Counted from the first letter of the stretch, positions 31,898 through 44,300 are shown. The stretch is 64,000 nucleotides of DNA from Achromobacter piechaudii NBRC 102461 (GCF_001571245.1 NZ_BCTK01000001.1:682001-746000); one strand, 5' to 3'. Made by a program: numbers and translations. The notes: generated by a model not told the origin, from the letters alone.

Positions 31898-32692
31898 ATG
31901 TCAGCGACTATGTTTTATGAACGCGCCGTGGCGCTGGATCGCGCCGCGCACCAAGAAACCAAAATCCAGATTCAGCCGGATCATTACGCATTCGCGCAGG
32001 ACACCAATGCGCTGCCGATTGCCGCCAGCGAATTCGCCGACGCCGGCCGCCATTACCCGATCGTGTTCGTGGGCGACGAAACCGGCAATTTCCATGTGGC
32101 CGTGCTGCTGGGCCTGGAAGACAAGTCGAACCTGTTCGTGACCGAGCAGGGCACGTGGAAAGCCGACACCTACGTGCCGGCCTTCGCCCGCCGTTATCCC
32201 TTCGTGCTGGGCACGACGTCCGAAGCCGACCGCCTGGCCGTGTGCATCGACGAATCCTATCCGGGCGTGAACAACGCCGACGGCGTGGCGTTGTTCGAAG
32301 ACGGCAAGGAAACCGGCTACCTCACGCAGATGATGGAATTTCTGCGCGTGTTCCAGGGCGAAATGGAACTGACCAAGAACATGGCCAAGCGCTTGAACGA
32401 GCTGGGCCTGTTGTCGGCCAAGACCATCACGATCTCGCAAGCCGACGGCGACCGTTACCTGAGCGGCTTCTGGGTCGTGGACGAGCAGAAGTTCGCCGGC
32501 ATCGACGACGCCCGCGTGGTCGAGCTCCAGCGCGCGGGCATCCTGCGCCTGATCGAACTGCACCGCGCCTCGCTGGGCAACATCCAGCGCCTGGCGATGC
32601 AGCTGGACGAGCAGCGCCGCATCAAGGCGCAGCAGCAAAAAGACGTGGCGTCTTCCACCGACGCCGCGCCCAGCGACGCGGCGCTTGCCTGA
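31898..32692 (+). CDS. SapC-family protein
   Basis: The 264-residue protein matches the SapC family: YERAVALDRAAHQETKIQ, a conserved Y-P-I-V-F segment (RHYPIVFVGDETGNFHVAVLLGLED), KADTYVPAFARRYPFVL and CIDESYPGVNNADGVALFEDG. SapC was named after a Campylobacter S-layer-associated gene and its biochemical role is unknown. There is no signal peptide or membrane segment, so it is probably cytoplasmic. The start has AAGGAGA. It is the first gene of the adhesin operon (21 bases before the next gene), so it is a good candidate for an accessory factor of the giant secreted protein. Confidence 0.88.
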   Translation: MSATMFYERAVALDRAAHQETKIQIQPDHYAFAQDTNALPIAASEFADAGRHYPIVFVGDETGNFHVAVLLGLEDKSNLFVTEQGTWKADTYVPAFARRYPFVLGTTSEADRLAVCIDESYPGVNNADGVALFEDGKETGYLTQMMEFLRVFQGEMELTKNMAKRLNELGLLSAKTITISQADGDRYLSGFWVVDEQKFAGIDDARVVELQRAGILRLIELHRASLGNIQRLAMQLDEQRRIKAQQQKDVASSTDAAPSDAALA

Positions 32693-32713
32693 CGCCGTCG
32701 CGGCCTCCAGCCC

Positions 32714-33583
32714 ATGCTGACCGCGACGCTGACGCCGGCGCTTGCCGACGCCTTGGGCGCGGCGGCGGCCGAGTCCGACATCCAGATTCCGCTGCACACG
32801 CTGCGTGGCGACGCGCGCGTGTGGGCCGACCGGCTGCTGTCCGTTTTCAGCGGCAAGCAGATCGACGGCGTGGAATGGTCGATGAAGTTCTCGGCGGCGG
32901 GCCTGGTCGGCAATCGCTTCATGCTGGGCGTGCAGCGCGAACACTGGCATCAGTTGGACGTCGCCACGCTGTCGCAGGCGCTGGCGATTCCGCAGCCGCT
33001 GTGGATGCGCGTGCTTCAGGACATGGAGCACGCCCGCGCCATGTTCTTCGCCTACGAGCCGGATGACGGGGCGGGCACGTACCGCATCTACCTGGAATTC
33101 ATGCCCACGCCCGAGGCGCTGCGCCAGCACGGCGTGCTGCCCCTGGGCTGCGGCTACAAGTGGCATCCGGCCACGCAGCGCGAAGCCGCCATCACCGCCT
33201 ATCGCATGCGTTATCTGGCGGACCGCGCCGCGTTCGACGCCCATCTGGCGCCGCGTCTGGCGCTGCTGGCCAACCCCGTGTTACGCCAGGTGGCCGAGCG
33301 CATCATCGCCCAGGCCTGCGAGCAAGCCGATCCCGCCGGCTTCATGTTTCTGGAAGTGGACGAGGCCGATACCCGGCGCGATTCCTTCACGGTCACCTTT
33401 CGCGGGGCGGACCTGCCTTTGCGAGCCTTCATTCCCGACCTTTTGCGTTTGGCCGCCAGCATGGCGCTGGCCGAAAGCGAGGTCCTGGGTTTTCTATTGC
33501 CCGACGAACCGCGCAGCCTGTACAGCCTGGCTGCCGGCGCCGCGCGGGACGGACACGAGTTCCTGACTGTCTACTATGACTGA
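32714..33583 (+). CDS. Unknown protein of the adhesin/type I secretion locus
   Basis: The 289-residue soluble protein has no signal peptide and no recognised domain. It has mixed alpha/beta character, with aromatic-rich strands (MEHARAMFFAYEPDDGAGTY, RIYLEFMPTPEALR) and a central helical section (ITAYRMRYLADRAAFDAHLAPRL). The ribosome site is poor, but the gene follows sapC by 21 bases and overlaps the TolC start by 8 bases (ATGACTGA), so it is co-translated with the secretion channel. Its conservation in such loci would point to a chaperone, modification or secretion-control role. This is inference only. Confidence 0.75.
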   Translation: MLTATLTPALADALGAAAAESDIQIPLHTLRGDARVWADRLLSVFSGKQIDGVEWSMKFSAAGLVGNRFMLGVQREHWHQLDVATLSQALAIPQPLWMRVLQDMEHARAMFFAYEPDDGAGTYRIYLEFMPTPEALRQHGVLPLGCGYKWHPATQREAAITAYRMRYLADRAAFDAHLAPRLALLANPVLRQVAERIIAQACEQADPAGFMFLEVDEADTRRDSFTVTFRGADLPLRAFIPDLLRLAASMALAESEVLGFLLPDEPRSLYSLAAGAARDGHEFLTVYYD

Positions 33584-35252
33584 CAACGACAAGTTTCTTC
33601 TGCGTCCCGCGCATGCGCGCAAGGGCGCGATCGCGCTGGCCGTCCTGACCGCGATGGGCATCGCCGGCTGCGCCGCACGCGGTGGCGCATCCGACACGAA
33701 GGCGCAAGCCGCGCCGGCATCCAGCACGAACACCGCAAGCACGGACGCCGCACGCGCGGACGCCGCCCCTGGCGTGCAGACCGAAGGCGGCACGCTCCAG
33801 ATGGGGCAACGCACGCCGCAGCAGGATTCGGCGTTCGGCAAAGCCACGCCCAGCGCGCAGATGGACACGGTGGCGCCGTCGCCCGCGCCGCGCTTTGACG
33901 AAAACACCGTCCTGCCCGCGCCCGTGTCGTACCTGCCGCAAGACAACCCGGCCTATAACAGCGCCCAGCTGCCCGACCAGACCGAGCCGATGACGCTGGA
34001 TCAGGTTTACATGATGGCGCTAAAGAACGACCCGCAATTGCAGGGTGCGTATCAAGAATTGCAGGCGGTCGGTTATGGCGTGACCTCGGCGCGCGCGGGC
34101 CTGTTGCCCAGCGTCAGCGGCGAAGTGAACCGCAGCCGCGTCAAGCAGAACGTGGTCGAAAGCGAAAACGCGGTCTATCAGACCGGCCGCGCCAACTGGG
34201 CGGAAAACGGTTGGGCGCTGACGCTGAACCAGCCCATCTTCGAGCTGGGCGCGTATCACAAGTGGCGCCAGTCGCAGGACGCCGAACGCAAGGAAGTGGC
34301 CAGCTACGCCTACGCGCAGCAGGATCTGATGCTGCGCACCGCCACCGCTTATCTGAGCGTGCTGGCCGCGCAGGACCAGGTCGAGCTGACCGAGGCCGAA
34401 CGCCGCACCACCCGCAAGCAGATGGAACTGGTGCAGGCGCGTTATCACAGCGGCCAGGAAACCCGCGTGGGCCTGAGCGAAGTGCAGGCGCGCCTGGACA
34501 TTCAGGACGCCAATACGCTGCTGGCGCAGAACGACTACCTGGACAAGCAGCAGGCCGTTCAGGAAATCATCGGCTACGGCAACCTCAAGCTGCGCCCCGT
34601 GCGCAAGGACCTGCCGATGACCTTGCCCGCGCCCAACGACGCGCAAGCCTGGCTGCGCACCGCGCTGGACCAGAACTGGTCGATCCGCGCGGCCTCGGCC
34701 GGCGTGGCGGTGGCGGAAAAGGAAGTGGCGGTGCAAAAGGCCGGCTACTACCCCAGCCTGAACCTGCGCGCCTCCACCGGCCGCAACGAAACCGGCGGCA
34801 GCCTGTTCGGCGGCGGCAGCACCGTGGCCGACACCCGCGTGACCGTGAACCTGTCGGTGCCGATCTTCCAGGGTGGCTACACGTATGGCATGAGCCATGC
34901 CGCCGCCAGCCGCCTGAGCGCCGCCTCGTCCGACCTGAGCCTGACGCGCCGCAAGGTGCAGCGCCAGGTGTTTTCGTCGTTCCAGAACATCGTGATCGGC
35001 GTGGACCGTATCCGCGCGCTGAACAGCTCGGTGCAGTCGTTCGAACTGGCGCTCAAGCTCAAGGAAGAGGGCTTCACGGCGGGGCTGAACGACATCGTCA
35101 GCGTGCTGGACGCCTCGCGCAATCTGTACAACGCCAAGCGCCAGCAGGCCGAGGCTGGCTACAACTTCGTGCTTGACGGGCTGAAGCTCAAGCAGGCGGC
35201 GGGCACGTTGAACGCCGCCGATATTGCGGCGATCAGCCAGCAGATCATGTAG
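33576..35252 (+). CDS. TolC-family outer membrane channel lipoprotein
   Basis: The 558-residue protein has a lipoprotein-like signal peptide (AIALAVLTAMGIAGC, lipidated Cys32), an Ala/Thr/Asp-rich linker to about residue 110, then the two-fold repeated OEP/TolC domain. Repeat one starts EPMTLDQVYMMALKNDPQLQGAYQEL and has LNQPIFELGAYHKWRQSQ; repeat two has AEKEVAVQKAGYYPSLNLRAS and VNLSVPIFQGGYTYG, the paired strand-helix marks of TolC. It probably is the outer-membrane exit duct of a type I secretion system for the adjacent giant protein. No ABC or HlyD partner is in the window. A perfect hairpin follows its stop codon. Confidence 0.93.
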   Translation: MTDNDKFLLRPAHARKGAIALAVLTAMGIAGCAARGGASDTKAQAAPASSTNTASTDAARADAAPGVQTEGGTLQMGQRTPQQDSAFGKATPSAQMDTVAPSPAPRFDENTVLPAPVSYLPQDNPAYNSAQLPDQTEPMTLDQVYMMALKNDPQLQGAYQELQAVGYGVTSARAGLLPSVSGEVNRSRVKQNVVESENAVYQTGRANWAENGWALTLNQPIFELGAYHKWRQSQDAERKEVASYAYAQQDLMLRTATAYLSVLAAQDQVELTEAERRTTRKQMELVQARYHSGQETRVGLSEVQARLDIQDANTLLAQNDYLDKQQAVQEIIGYGNLKLRPVRKDLPMTLPAPNDAQAWLRTALDQNWSIRAASAGVAVAEKEVAVQKAGYYPSLNLRASTGRNETGGSLFGGGSTVADTRVTVNLSVPIFQGGYTYGMSHAAASRLSAASSDLSLTRRKVQRQVFSSFQNIVIGVDRIRALNSSVQSFELALKLKEEGFTAGLNDIVSVLDASRNLYNAKRQQAEAGYNFVLDGLKLKQAAGTLNAADIAAISQQIM

Positions 35253-35253
35253 T

Positions 35254-35272
35254 GCGCGGCGATCCGCCGCGC
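35254..35272 (+). terminator. Hairpin between tolC-type gene and giant gene
   Basis: GCGCGGCG-ATC-CGCCGCGC is a perfect 8-bp stem with a 3-base loop, 2 bases after the TolC stop. No T-run follows (GTGTAGAGAAGTT), so it may attenuate or protect mRNA rather than fully terminate, setting different levels for channel and giant substrate. Confidence 0.5.
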
Positions 35273-35321
35273 GTGTAGAGAAGTTAAAAACTCAGGGCGT
35301 TTCCCGCGCCCGCCATAACAA

Positions 35322-38300
35322 ATGTCGAGCGACGATATGAGCATGAAGAAACTGGCGCGCAAACTGTGGACCGGCCGTTCCTCCCGCGAGGTGCAGCAAT
35401 CCTTGTTCCGCAGGCGGCCCCTCTTCGAGGCGCTGGAGCGCCGTTATCTCATGTCGGCCGACCTGCTCGTGCCGCCGCCACCGCCCACCAGCGATCAGGC
35501 GCCTGTCGTCGCGCCCGCCGATCCGGCCGCTGGCGCGCATCAGGGCAAGAAGCCCGCCGCGCCCGGCACGCATCCGTACCTGGTCGAGCGCGCCGCCTTC
35601 AAGGCCGTGGCGCAGCACAGCGACATGATGACGCTGGATCAGTACGCCAAGGCCAACGCCACGCGACAGGGCGACGCCAAGGCATGGCTGCCCGGCCAGG
35701 AAGCGAACGCGGCCAAGCCGTCGGCGCTGGCGGCGAACATCCCCGGCTACACCACGCAGTCGGAACAGACGCCGGTGCGCCAGATCATCTTCGTGGACCC
35801 CGCCGTCGATAACGCGCAAGAGATCGTCCAGGGCCTGTACGGCCTGATCAGCGGCAAGACAGAAGGCCTGGATGGCCTGGTCAAGCCCACGGGCGAAGGC
35901 CCGCAGGTGCAGGTGCTGCGCGCGCACGACACCGAGATCATCGTGCTGGACGGCCGCTATGACGGCGTGGACCAGATCACGCAGATCCTGGGTCAGCACA
36001 AGGACCTGGCCGCCGTGCAGATCATGAGCCACGGCAGCGCCGGCGCGCTGTCGCTGGGCACGGCCACGCTGGGTTCCAGCCAGCTCGACACGTACAAGGA
36101 ACAGTTGCGCGCCTGGGGCGATGCGCTGTCGGAAGATGGCGACATCCTGCTCTACGGCTGCAACGTCGCCGCCGGCAAGGGCGGCATCGCCTTCGTGGAC
36201 AGCCTGTCCGCCATCACGCGCGCGGACGTGGCCGCCGCCACGCACACGGTCGGCAGCGCCGCGCTGGGCGGCGACTGGGTGCTGGACTATCGCAAGGGCG
36301 TGATCGACACGAACTCGGTCACGGTCGCCAGCTGGAATGGCGTGATGGCCAGCGCCACCGGCCTGCAAACGGGTGGATCGACCTTGCAGGGCGTGGCCAC
36401 CAATGACCACCTGATCGGCTACGGCAGCAACAACACCTTCGTCTTCGACAACAATTCGACCGCCGCCGTGACCACGATCGAAGTGCGTCAGGGCATGAAG
36501 CTGGAGAACGGTGTCTGGGTGCGCAACGAGGACGACGAGAACAGCAACAACACGCTGGACTTCTCGGCCATCAAGGGCAACGTCACCGCCATCATCAGCA
36601 ACGATGACGCCTACCAGATCCGCTACGCGACGGTGGACGCCGCCAATGTGTGGACGCAGCACACGGTGAACGTCGTCTTCAAGTCGGCCGACGGCACGCA
36701 AAGCCTGAAGATCGGCGGCAAGACCTTCAACCTGATCGGCACCGCGCTGGACGGCAAGACCTTGCTGGATTACAGCGGCTACGCCACCGGCATCACGGTC
36801 GATCTGTCCGGCCCTTCTGCGGACGCCAATGGCGAAGAAGTTCCGCCGCCGCCGCCCACCGGATTCGGTTATGTGCGAGCGATCAGCGGCGTCAAGGGTT
36901 CTACGCAGGGCGGCAACAAGATCACGGTCGTGGGCGACACCACCGTCACGATCAACCACTCGCAAGACATCATCAGCGGCAGCGGCGGCGGCAACACCTA
37001 CATCGTCGCGGGCGGGGCCATCGGCTTCACGCTGACCCAACAGGCCGGCCAAAGCGGCAACACGCTGGACCTGTCCCAATATGGCGCGGACGTCACGGCG
37101 CGCGTGCAGACCAGCGGCGGCATTTCCGTCTACCTAGGCGCGGGCGTGGCAGCGGACGGCACGGTCAACACCCTGAACGGCGCGACCGCCCTGGTCAGCA
37201 ATCTGGACGTGCAGATGTTCTTCGGCGTGGCCGGCAAGACCACGCTGGACTACACGGGCTATGAAGACAACGTCACCGTCAACCTGAACTTCCAGGACGG
37301 CAACACCGGCCTGTACAACGCCAGCGGCATGGCAGGCGTGCTGAACATCAGCAACGTCATCGGCGCGGGCGGCACCTATGGCAACGACATCGTCGGCAGC
37401 CTGGGCGACAACATCATTACCGTGGCCAACAGCCGTGGCCAGAACCGCATCAGCGGGGGCGGCGGCAACGATCTGGTGATCGGCAACCTGGCCACGGGCG
37501 GCACCACCGAATACATCGCGGGCGTGGACAGCGACGCCACGCTGACGGGCGACAAGACCTCGGCCACGCTGACGAACACGCCCGTGGGCGCAGGCGCCGT
37601 TGCGACGGTGACCTTGCGCGGCGTGAACGCCGTGACCTTGCAGGACTATCGCACCATCGACCCGGCGGCGGCCGTGGGCTCGGCGAATCACGCCAGCACG
37701 CTCGTCACGCTGGACGGCACGAATTATCGCGGCGATCTGAACCTGATCGGCAGCGCGGGCGCCAACGTCCTGAAGGGCGGTCTGGGCCACAACACCTACA
37801 CGGGTTATCAGGGATCGAACGAGCTGTGGGCGCAAGCCGGCTCCCTGAGCAATACGCTGGACGAAAACGGCCAGTGGAATTTCACGTTGAGCGATACCGC
37901 GCTGGCGGCCACCTACCAGACCGACGGCACGCCGCTGGCGGCAGGCCAGGCCAATCCGGTGCTGGCCAACACCTTGCACGGCGTCTTCAGCGACGCGCGC
38001 CTGAACGGCGGACTGGGTTCCACGTTGATCGACGCTTCGGCGTTCAGCGGCAATACGGTGCTGGTCAGCGGCCTGATGGCGGGCGGCGTGATCAAGTCCG
38101 GCTCCGGCGCCAACACGCGCCATCAGGTCATGCTGCTGGGCGGCCGCTATGCGATCACGGGCGGCACGGGCGCGAACGCCACCACCGAACTGGTCGTGGC
38201 CGCCGATGGCCTGACCGGCATCGACGGCGCGGGCTACCAGGCGCAGATGACCGCCAGCGGCGGGCTGGGCTATGTGTCGTTCGAACAGAACGGCGGCATC

Positions 38301-41300
38301 AGCTGGATCAAGCGCGCCGCCGACGAGACACAGGCCACCGCGTCCACCTACACCGGCATCACCAGCGCCCGCATCGTCAGCGGCGAATACGGCAACTGGA
38401 TCGATACCTCGCGCTTCGCGGGCACCGCCGTGCTGGACGGCCAGGCCGGGCTGTCGAACTATTTCATCGTCAGCAACGCCTACGCGACGCAGGTGATCGG
38501 ATCCGCCGGGACCAACACCATCGAGCTGTCCACGGGCGGCAAGAACGTCACGCTGAGCAACAGCCAGCTTGCCATCAGCACGGGCGGCGTCACGGTCAAC
38601 AGCGCATTCACCAACGTGAATGACTTCCGCTTCGTGGTGCAGGGCGGCGGGACCGCCAACACCGTCGACACCACCGCCTTTACCGGCGTCACCACGCAGA
38701 CCTACCTGTCCGACCTGACCACCGGCTACACGCCGGCCGAGGGCCCGGCGCTGGCGTTCCTGTTCCCCAACCAGGCCAACGCGCGCGTCGATGTCGGGCT
38801 GGAAGGTGTGCGCACCATCGCCGAGCTGCTGGACGCCATCGGGCAAAGCATCCTGGTCAACGCGGCCGGCGAGCCGCTGCGCGTCGCCGTCAGCGGCCCG
38901 AACGCGGGCAAGCTGATCGCGGCCACCGACACCACCACGCCGTGGGACTATCTGTACGCGCTGACGGCCAGCCTGGACGCCCAAGGGCGCTTGCAGGTGG
39001 CCTACAGCCAGGACGCCATCGCGGCCGGCCTGTCGGGCGTGTTCACGTTGGCGCCGGGCATGCAGGCCGCGCTGAACGCCGACGGCACGGTGTCCACCTC
39101 CACCGTCAGCGTGTCGGATGCCGCCTACAAGCTGGGCTTGATCGCGGCGAACCAGGCGCAAAGCAGTTCCACCAGCGCCGGCGTGCTGACGGGCGCGGCG
39201 CTGGCAATCGGCCATCAGACCCAGTTCGTACTGGCCGGCGCCAATTCCACCATCCGCTCGGGCGGCGGCGACAACACCTTCGTCGTCAACTACGGACAGG
39301 ACACGCTGAACACCGGCGCGGGCAACAACATCGTCACGCAGCCGCTGGCCAGCAATCACCTGGTGGTCAACACCAGCGTGGGCGCGGTGTTGAGCAACGC
39401 CAACGTGCATTACGTCAATGCCGGCGTCGTCACGGCGGCGGTGAACTACGGCGCCAATACGTTCGGCGACGCCATCGTCATCGCCACCAACTCGACGGGC
39501 GCGACCACGCTGGACGCGTCCACGTGGACGCAGGCCGTCACGCTGGCGACCAGCGGCGGTTACGACACGCTCAAGGGCAACACCAGCAACGTTTCGTTTG
39601 TGGTGACGCAGCCGGCCGATACCTCGGCCGGCAAAGTTACCGTGTCGCTGGCATCCAACACGGGCAAGGACAACAGCCTGATGGTGATGGGGCCGGGCAC
39701 GGGGTCGGCGCTGTCGAGCCTGATCTCGGCATTCGGCGCCATCGAAGGCGTGACGCTGGGCGCGAACACGGACAAGCTGGATTATGTGCTGGACATCGGC
39801 AATGGCAGCGTCGATCAGGCGCTGACGTTGAGCGGCCGCAACGTCATCATCCGTGGCGAGTCGTTCTCGGTGAACACCAACATCACGCTGGACGCGGGCC
39901 ACACCCTGCGGCTCGAAGGCCAGAAGATCACGGTGGGCGCGACTTCGGGCGCGAACATCGTGCTGGCGGCGGGCGCGGTGGAACTGGCGGCGCAACGTTA
40001 CCGCCCGTGGCGCAGCGGCTTTGCGCAGATCTACGAGCTGGAAACCGGCATCACCATCAACAACGCCACCTTGTGGGCCAAGGATGCGGCCGGATCGGGC
40101 GTCAGCCTGACGACCAAGATCGACAGCAAAGACTACGACCTGGACCCGCTGATCAAGAACGGCGCCAACCAGAGCGGCGTGCTGGGCACCCTGGCGGGCG
40201 GCGTCAATTCCGCTTTCGATGCCTTGATGAAGTTCCTGGATGGCGCCACCGCCATGGCGTCCTGGGCCGGCATCACCTACACGTCGTCCATCAACGTCGG
40301 CACGCAGGCGCGGCTGGTGTCCAACAGCGACGTGACGATCACGTCCACCTCGTCGGCCACGGTCAAGCTCAGTCCGCTGGTGTCCAAGGTGGCCAGCATC
40401 GCGGTCGGCGTGCTGCAAAATTATTCGCGCATCGACGTGCAGGGCACGGTGATCGCCGCCAAGGGCATCACCATCAAGTCCGAAGTCACGAACGACATGT
40501 CGATTGCCCTGTTGCCGGGGCAACTGGGCGCGGTGCCGGCCGTGATCGGCGTGGGCGTGGCGGTGGTGATCAGTGAATCCACCGTGCATGTGGGCGCGTC
40601 GGCGCGCCTGGAAACGGGGCTGCGCTTTACCGTCGATCCCAACACCGGCACGGCCAGCGGCGTGGGCGGCGACGTGACGGTCCAGGCCATCACCAACCAC
40701 AAGAGCACCATCTCGATCTCGGCGCTGGGCGCCCTTGCCGAAAGCGACGACACGCAGCCCGTGAAGACGGCGGACGGCAAGATCGACCCGTCCAAAGAGA
40801 CGGGCCGGTACAAGGCCAGCGTAGCCAAGGTGGGCGTGGCCGTGGGCTTCGCCTACAACCAGCTCAAGACCGAAGCGTTCATGGATGGCACAGTCGTGAC
40901 GCGCGACTCGGGCAAGGTCACGGTCCAGGCCAAGGCGCTGGACACGGGCAGCGCCATCGCGGTCAAGACCATTCTGGGCGGACGCGCCGCCACCGGCAGC
41001 GACTACCTGTCCTCGGTGCAAACCGAGGCCAAGAGCGCCGCCATCTCCAAGACGGTCACGCCGGTCGTGGGCGGCGCACTGAGCGGCCTGGGCACCGGCA
41101 CGCAGTACGTCAAGAGCTTCTTCAGCGCGCTGGTGTCCGAGAGCCGGGGCGGAAAGTTCGGCGACAAGGTCAAAGAGATCAAGCAGGAAAAGGATTTCGC
41201 CGACCGCGCCAAGTACGACGAGGACATCCAGAAGGAAATCGACAAACCGTCCACGGAATTCCAGGTGGGCGCGGCGCTGGGCATGTCGATGAGCAACATC

Positions 41301-44300
41301 ACGACGACGGCCCGCATCGGCAATGGCGTCAATGCCGCGACGGTCACGACCGCAGGCGGCGACGTGACCGTCAACGCCGTGACGCAGTACAACACCAAGC
41401 TGACGGTCATGAGCGGGGTGGACGATCAGGCAATTGCCGACAAGCAGGCGTTCCTGAACAAGAAGAACAGCCTGACCACCAACCAGCCGGAACGCGCGGC
41501 GGGGCCGGACGGCTCCGACTTCGGCGCGGCGGCGGCGGTGATCATCGGCATCGACAACGTCAACACGCAGGCCGCGGTCAGCAAGCTGGCCAGCGTCACC
41601 ACCAAGGGCGGCGACGTGGCGGTCACCGCCAGCACGCTGAACCAGATCGACCCCAACAAGCTGTGGCTGGTCAATCTGTATGCGCCGTTCGATGGCATCG
41701 ACGCCAAGTGGAACGCGGCCGACGGCACCAAGGCCAAGATGACGGTGGCCGGCGCTGCCGCCGCCAGTTTCCTGAACAACCTGCAAGCCACGCTGACCAG
41801 CACGGGCGGCATTTCGTCCAGCTTCAGCAGCTGGGCCAGCGCCAACGCCAAGAGCAAGAAGCTGGCCTTGTCCGGCGCGTTCACCGTGCTGGTGCAGGAC
41901 ACGCAGACCCTGGCCAACGTGGCTGGCAAGATCGACACGCGCCTGTCTGGCGGCGCGGCGGGCGACCTGACGGTGGATGCCGAGAATTCGTCGCAACGCC
42001 TGAACTTGGTGGGCAACATCATCCTGCCGTCGCTGTCGATTGGCGGTGCGAAGGATCTGCAAAAGGCCGACCCGCGCAAGGACGGCGAAAGCCGCATGAG
42101 CTACGGCAAGGACCGGGTCAAGGGCTTTCTCACGCCCAAATATCAGGGCTTTGACTACGGCAGCAGCTCGAAAGAGGGCTCGGCGATAGGCGTGTCGGTG
42201 TACGTGAACGCGGCCAAGCACGACACGCGTGCGGTGGTGAGCGACACGGCCGTGATCAACACCGGCAAGCTGACGGTCAACGCCGACAACGAATTGGTCT
42301 CGGTCACGCTGGGCGCATCGGGCGGCCAGGCCAAGACGCTGGCGGTCAATGGCGTGGTGCTGGTCAATTCGACCAGCGCCACCACCTTGGCGCAGGTAGG
42401 ACGCGGCGCTACCGTCGAAGCCTCGGGCGCTGCCGCGATTGCAGCGACCGACGCCACCTGGGTGGGCACGATCGCAGGCGCGGCCGCCAGTTCGCAGGCG
42501 GTGGGCGTGGGCATGAGCGTGTCCATCAATGACGTCAACCGCTGGACGCAGGCCTTGATCGGCGACACCTTGCGCGTGTCCGATGGCGCGCCCACCGGCT
42601 TACCGGCAGGCGCGTTCACGGCGTCGTCGCTGTCGGTGCGGGCGGAGAACAAGGGCTTTGTCGGCAACTTCGCCGTGGCCGGCTCGCGCGTGTCCAGCCC
42701 GACGGCGGGTGCGGGCAGCGGCACGGGTGCAGGCGCTGGCGGCGGCGGTGCTGGCGGTGCTGGCAGCGGCACCGACATCATGAACACGAAGTTGCCCGGC
42801 AGCCAGGGGCAGGCCGCGCCTGGGGTAGCGAACCCCGCGCCGCTGCCCGGCGCGGATCTGGGTTCGACGCTGGAGGCCGCCAGCGGCCAGGTCAAGCAAC
42901 TGACGCAGGACGCCGGCGCGGCCCCTGGCGGCGGTGCGTCCAGCAGCAGCAGCCAACCGTCCAAGACGGGCGTGGCGATTTCGGGCGCGGTGGCCGTCAA
43001 CATGGTCAGCGACTTTGCCCAGGCCTACGTCAACGCGGCGGGCATGGTCATCAAGATCGGCGGCGACGCTTCGATCACCGCCTTGAACGACACGCACGCG
43101 CTGGCCCTGTCCGGGTCGGCCGCGCTGGCGCAGTCCGACAGCGCCAAGTCGAACGTGGGCATCGCGGGCGCTTACAGCATGAACATGCTGGGCGGCGAGG
43201 CGCGCGCCGAGGTGGTGGCGGTGGGCGAATTGGCCGTCACGGCGAACCTGGCCCTGGCGGCCCGGCGCACGGGCGTGGCGGTCACGATTGCCGCCGGCAT
43301 GGCCGGCGCGAAAGGACAGAAGGGCGTCGCGGTGGCCGGCTCGGCCGCCGTGGGCGTGGCGGACTACGCCAACATCGCGGTGTTGAGCAACGCGGCCAAG
43401 GTGTCGGCGCGCGACATCACCTTGCAGGCGCGTGACCTGAGCGTGCTGGCCACGGTGGCCGGTGCGGTCGCCAGTTCGGACGGCAAGGCGGGCGTGGGCG
43501 CGGCGATTGCCGTCAACGTCAGCACCAGCAATGCTGAAGCGGGCATCCGCCAAGTGACGGAGCTGCTGTACACCGGCAGCATCGACGTGTCCGCGGAATC
43601 GACCCAGGTGGTGGTGGGCTTTGCCGGCGCGCTGGGCACGGCGCGCGATGGCGCGGGCGTGGGCGGCTCGGTGTCGGTCAACGTGGTGTCCAACCGCATC
43701 GAAAGCTATCTGATCAACAGCAAGGTCACGTATGACGGCGCGGCCAGCGGCAGCCATGACATGAAGCTGCAAGCGCTGGACAAGACGACGCTGGTGGCCA
43801 TCACCGGTGCGGCCGGCGCGGGCAAGAAGGCGGGCGTGGGCATCGCCGTCAGTTACAACGAAATCGGCAACGCCGTCATGGCCGGCATCCAGGGCTCGAC
43901 CGTTGATACGCGCGGCCAGGGCGCGGTGAGCATCAGTGCCGAAGACAGGTCGGCGCTGGGCGGCGGCGCGGTCGGCGTGGGCGTGGGCATGGGCGACGCG
44001 AAGTTCGCGGGCGCGGGCTCCATCCAGGTCAACCGGGTCAGCTCGGCGGTGGCCGCCTATGTGCTGCCGCGCTACGACGCCAACGGCGCTGTGGCGGCGC
44101 GCAGCAACATCAAGGCCACGGCGCTGACGGTGACGGCAACCGAAAACAATACGCTCGTCGCCGTGACGGGCGGCGTGGCGGTGGCGGCGGGCGGCTCGGT
44201 GGCCGTCGGCGCGTCGGTCAGCGTCAACGAAGTCAGTTCGCGCGCCAGCGCCTTGATTGAATATGCCGACGTGGACGTCGGCGGCAAGGTAGACGTGTCG

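Noticed and set aside
37460..37500. Calling the giant protein a classical RTX toxin
   Set aside because: Only an isolated GGGGND-type stretch was seen; regular GGxGxDxUx nonapeptide arrays are absent from the visible part.
38942..40576. Plus-strand 544-codon frame inside the giant gene
   Set aside because: It is out of phase with the giant frame, Gly/Arg/His-rich and without a start signal; a shadow of the repeats.
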